Source: Actinomycetota bacterium (GTDB lineage Bacteria; Actinomycetota; Actinomycetes; S36-B12). Taken from it: DNA of 5,489 nt. This document shows positions 4,908-5,489 of this stretch, piece by piece. The notes beneath the pieces were generated by a model, which was not told the DNA's origin, searched no databases, and was given only the letters and a program-made list of their open reading frames with translations. The stretch spans positions 1 through 5,489 of the forward strand of contig RGQW01000111.1 in assembly GCA_010029945.1 (NCBI GenBank), in the 5' to 3' direction. The first letter of the stretch is position 1, and every line of letters starts with the position of its first letter. Made by a program: the position numbers and the translations under genes.

Positions 4908-5489
4908 CTACGCCTCCAGTGCGCGCCCGACCGTCGTGCGGAGTGACTCCCACGACGAAACGAAGGCAGCCTCCCCAGCGGCCTCGAGTTCTGCACATAT
5001 CTCCTGGAAGTCGATTCCTGCCTCGGCAATGCCGTCAAGAACCGATTGGGCGGCTTCCTGGCGACCGGTGACCGTGTCGCCGGCGAATTGTCCTTCGGCT
5101 ACCACCGCCTCAAGAGTCGACTCTGGGACCGTATTGACGCATCCTGGCGCGGCGAGTTCCATCACGTATCGGGCTGGGTCGTAGTCGGGGTTCTTGACGC
5201 CGGTACTGGCCCACAGCGGGCGTTGCGGGCGGGCACCCGCTGCTGCGAGTTGACGCCACGCATCCGAGGCGGTGTGGATTTCGTACGCGTGCCACGCGAG
5301 GTGGGCGTTGGCGATAGCGGCGCGGCCACGAAGGGATTCGGCACGGGGTGAGGAACTCTCCTCAAGTCGAGCATCCACGGCGGTGTCCACACGGCTGATA
5401 AAAAACGATGCGACAGACTCGATTGCTGCTACATCCAGGCCAGCGTCACGTGCGTGCCGTATTCCGGCAGTGTGCGCGTCCATCACCTC
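4908..5489 (-). CDS. tal: Transaldolase, C-terminal half (partial, cut by the window edge)
   Basis: The minus-strand frame is open from 5489 down to TAG at 4908-4910, giving 193 residues of an enzyme that normally has about 370. Transaldolase moves a dihydroxyacetone unit between sugar phosphates, linking the pentose phosphate pathway to glyceraldehyde 3-phosphate. The fragment matches the long actinobacterial Tal type: VASFFISRVDTAVD, LRGRAAIANAHLAWHAYE, GARPQRPLWASTGVKNPDYD, the stretch AAPGCVNTVPESTLEAV and GDTVTG follow one another in the expected order. By comparison with the family, the Schiff-base lysine (a KIPAT-like motif) lies upstream of the visible part and cannot be checked. The true start lies outside the window; the GTG at 5486 is an internal Val codon. 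The gene is convergent with the RbpA-like gene. No zwf, opcA or pgl lies between them, unlike the order I recall in Mycobacterium. Confidence 0.93.
   Translation of the reverse strand, partial: EVMDAHTAGIRHARDAGLDVAAIESVASFFISRVDTAVDARLEESSSPRAESLRGRAAIANAHLAWHAYEIHTASDAWRQLAAAGARPQRPLWASTGVKNPDYDPARYVMELAAPGCVNTVPESTLEAVVAEGQFAGDTVTGRQEAAQSVLDGIAEAGIDFQEICAELEAAGEAAFVSSWESLRTTVGRALEA

Noticed and set aside
1..5489. CRISPR array, insertion sequence, prophage, toxin–antitoxin or defence genes, tRNA
   Set aside because: No repeat-spacer pattern, transposase, terminal inverted repeats, cloverleaf or unexplained gene-sized gap was seen; every long stretch is covered by a core gene.

Overview
The window looks like chromosomal core DNA from a high-GC actinobacterium (Actinomycetota). 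The support is GC-rich codon use, the WhiA protein, an RbpA-family RNA polymerase-binding protein, a transaldolase of the long actinobacterial type, and the gene order yvcK–whiA–gap–pgk–tpiA–secG–rbpA-like facing tal. As I remember them, Streptomyces and Mycobacterium have closely related arrangements. Genus cannot be fixed from this stretch. All family comparisons here are from memory; no search was run.

Layout. 1-153: the end of yvcK. 171-1097: whiA, encoding a sporulation/division-type regulator. 1098-1282: a 185-nt intergenic region with a possible promoter, an imperfect 20-nt tandem repeat and a small hairpin. 1283-4310: a tight glycolytic operon gap–pgk–tpiA, with pgk and tpiA joined to their upstream genes by near-zero spacing or overlap. 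4335-4489: a damaged secG. 4549-4881: a gene for a small RbpA-like zinc protein. 4908-5489, minus strand: the C-terminal half of tal, convergent with the RbpA-like gene.

How the genes fit together. gap, pgk and tpiA encode three enzymes of triose-phosphate metabolism: triose-phosphate isomerase, glyceraldehyde-3-phosphate dehydrogenase and phosphoglycerate kinase. Tal links the same triose pool to the pentose phosphate pathway. SecG belongs to the protein-export channel and the RbpA-like protein probably acts on RNA polymerase; they appear to ride on the glycolytic transcript.

The main surprise is two internal deletions in otherwise well-conserved genes. whiA lacks about 19 codons (57 nt, in frame) that normally encode the first half of its C-terminal helix-turn-helix. 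secG lacks the central loop and the start of its second membrane helix, and the join is out of frame, so the remaining end of the gene is read in another frame. Either this lineage has eroded these genes or the assembly has collapsed there; read mapping would decide. I see no new system such as a phage, CRISPR array, mobile element or defence locus.
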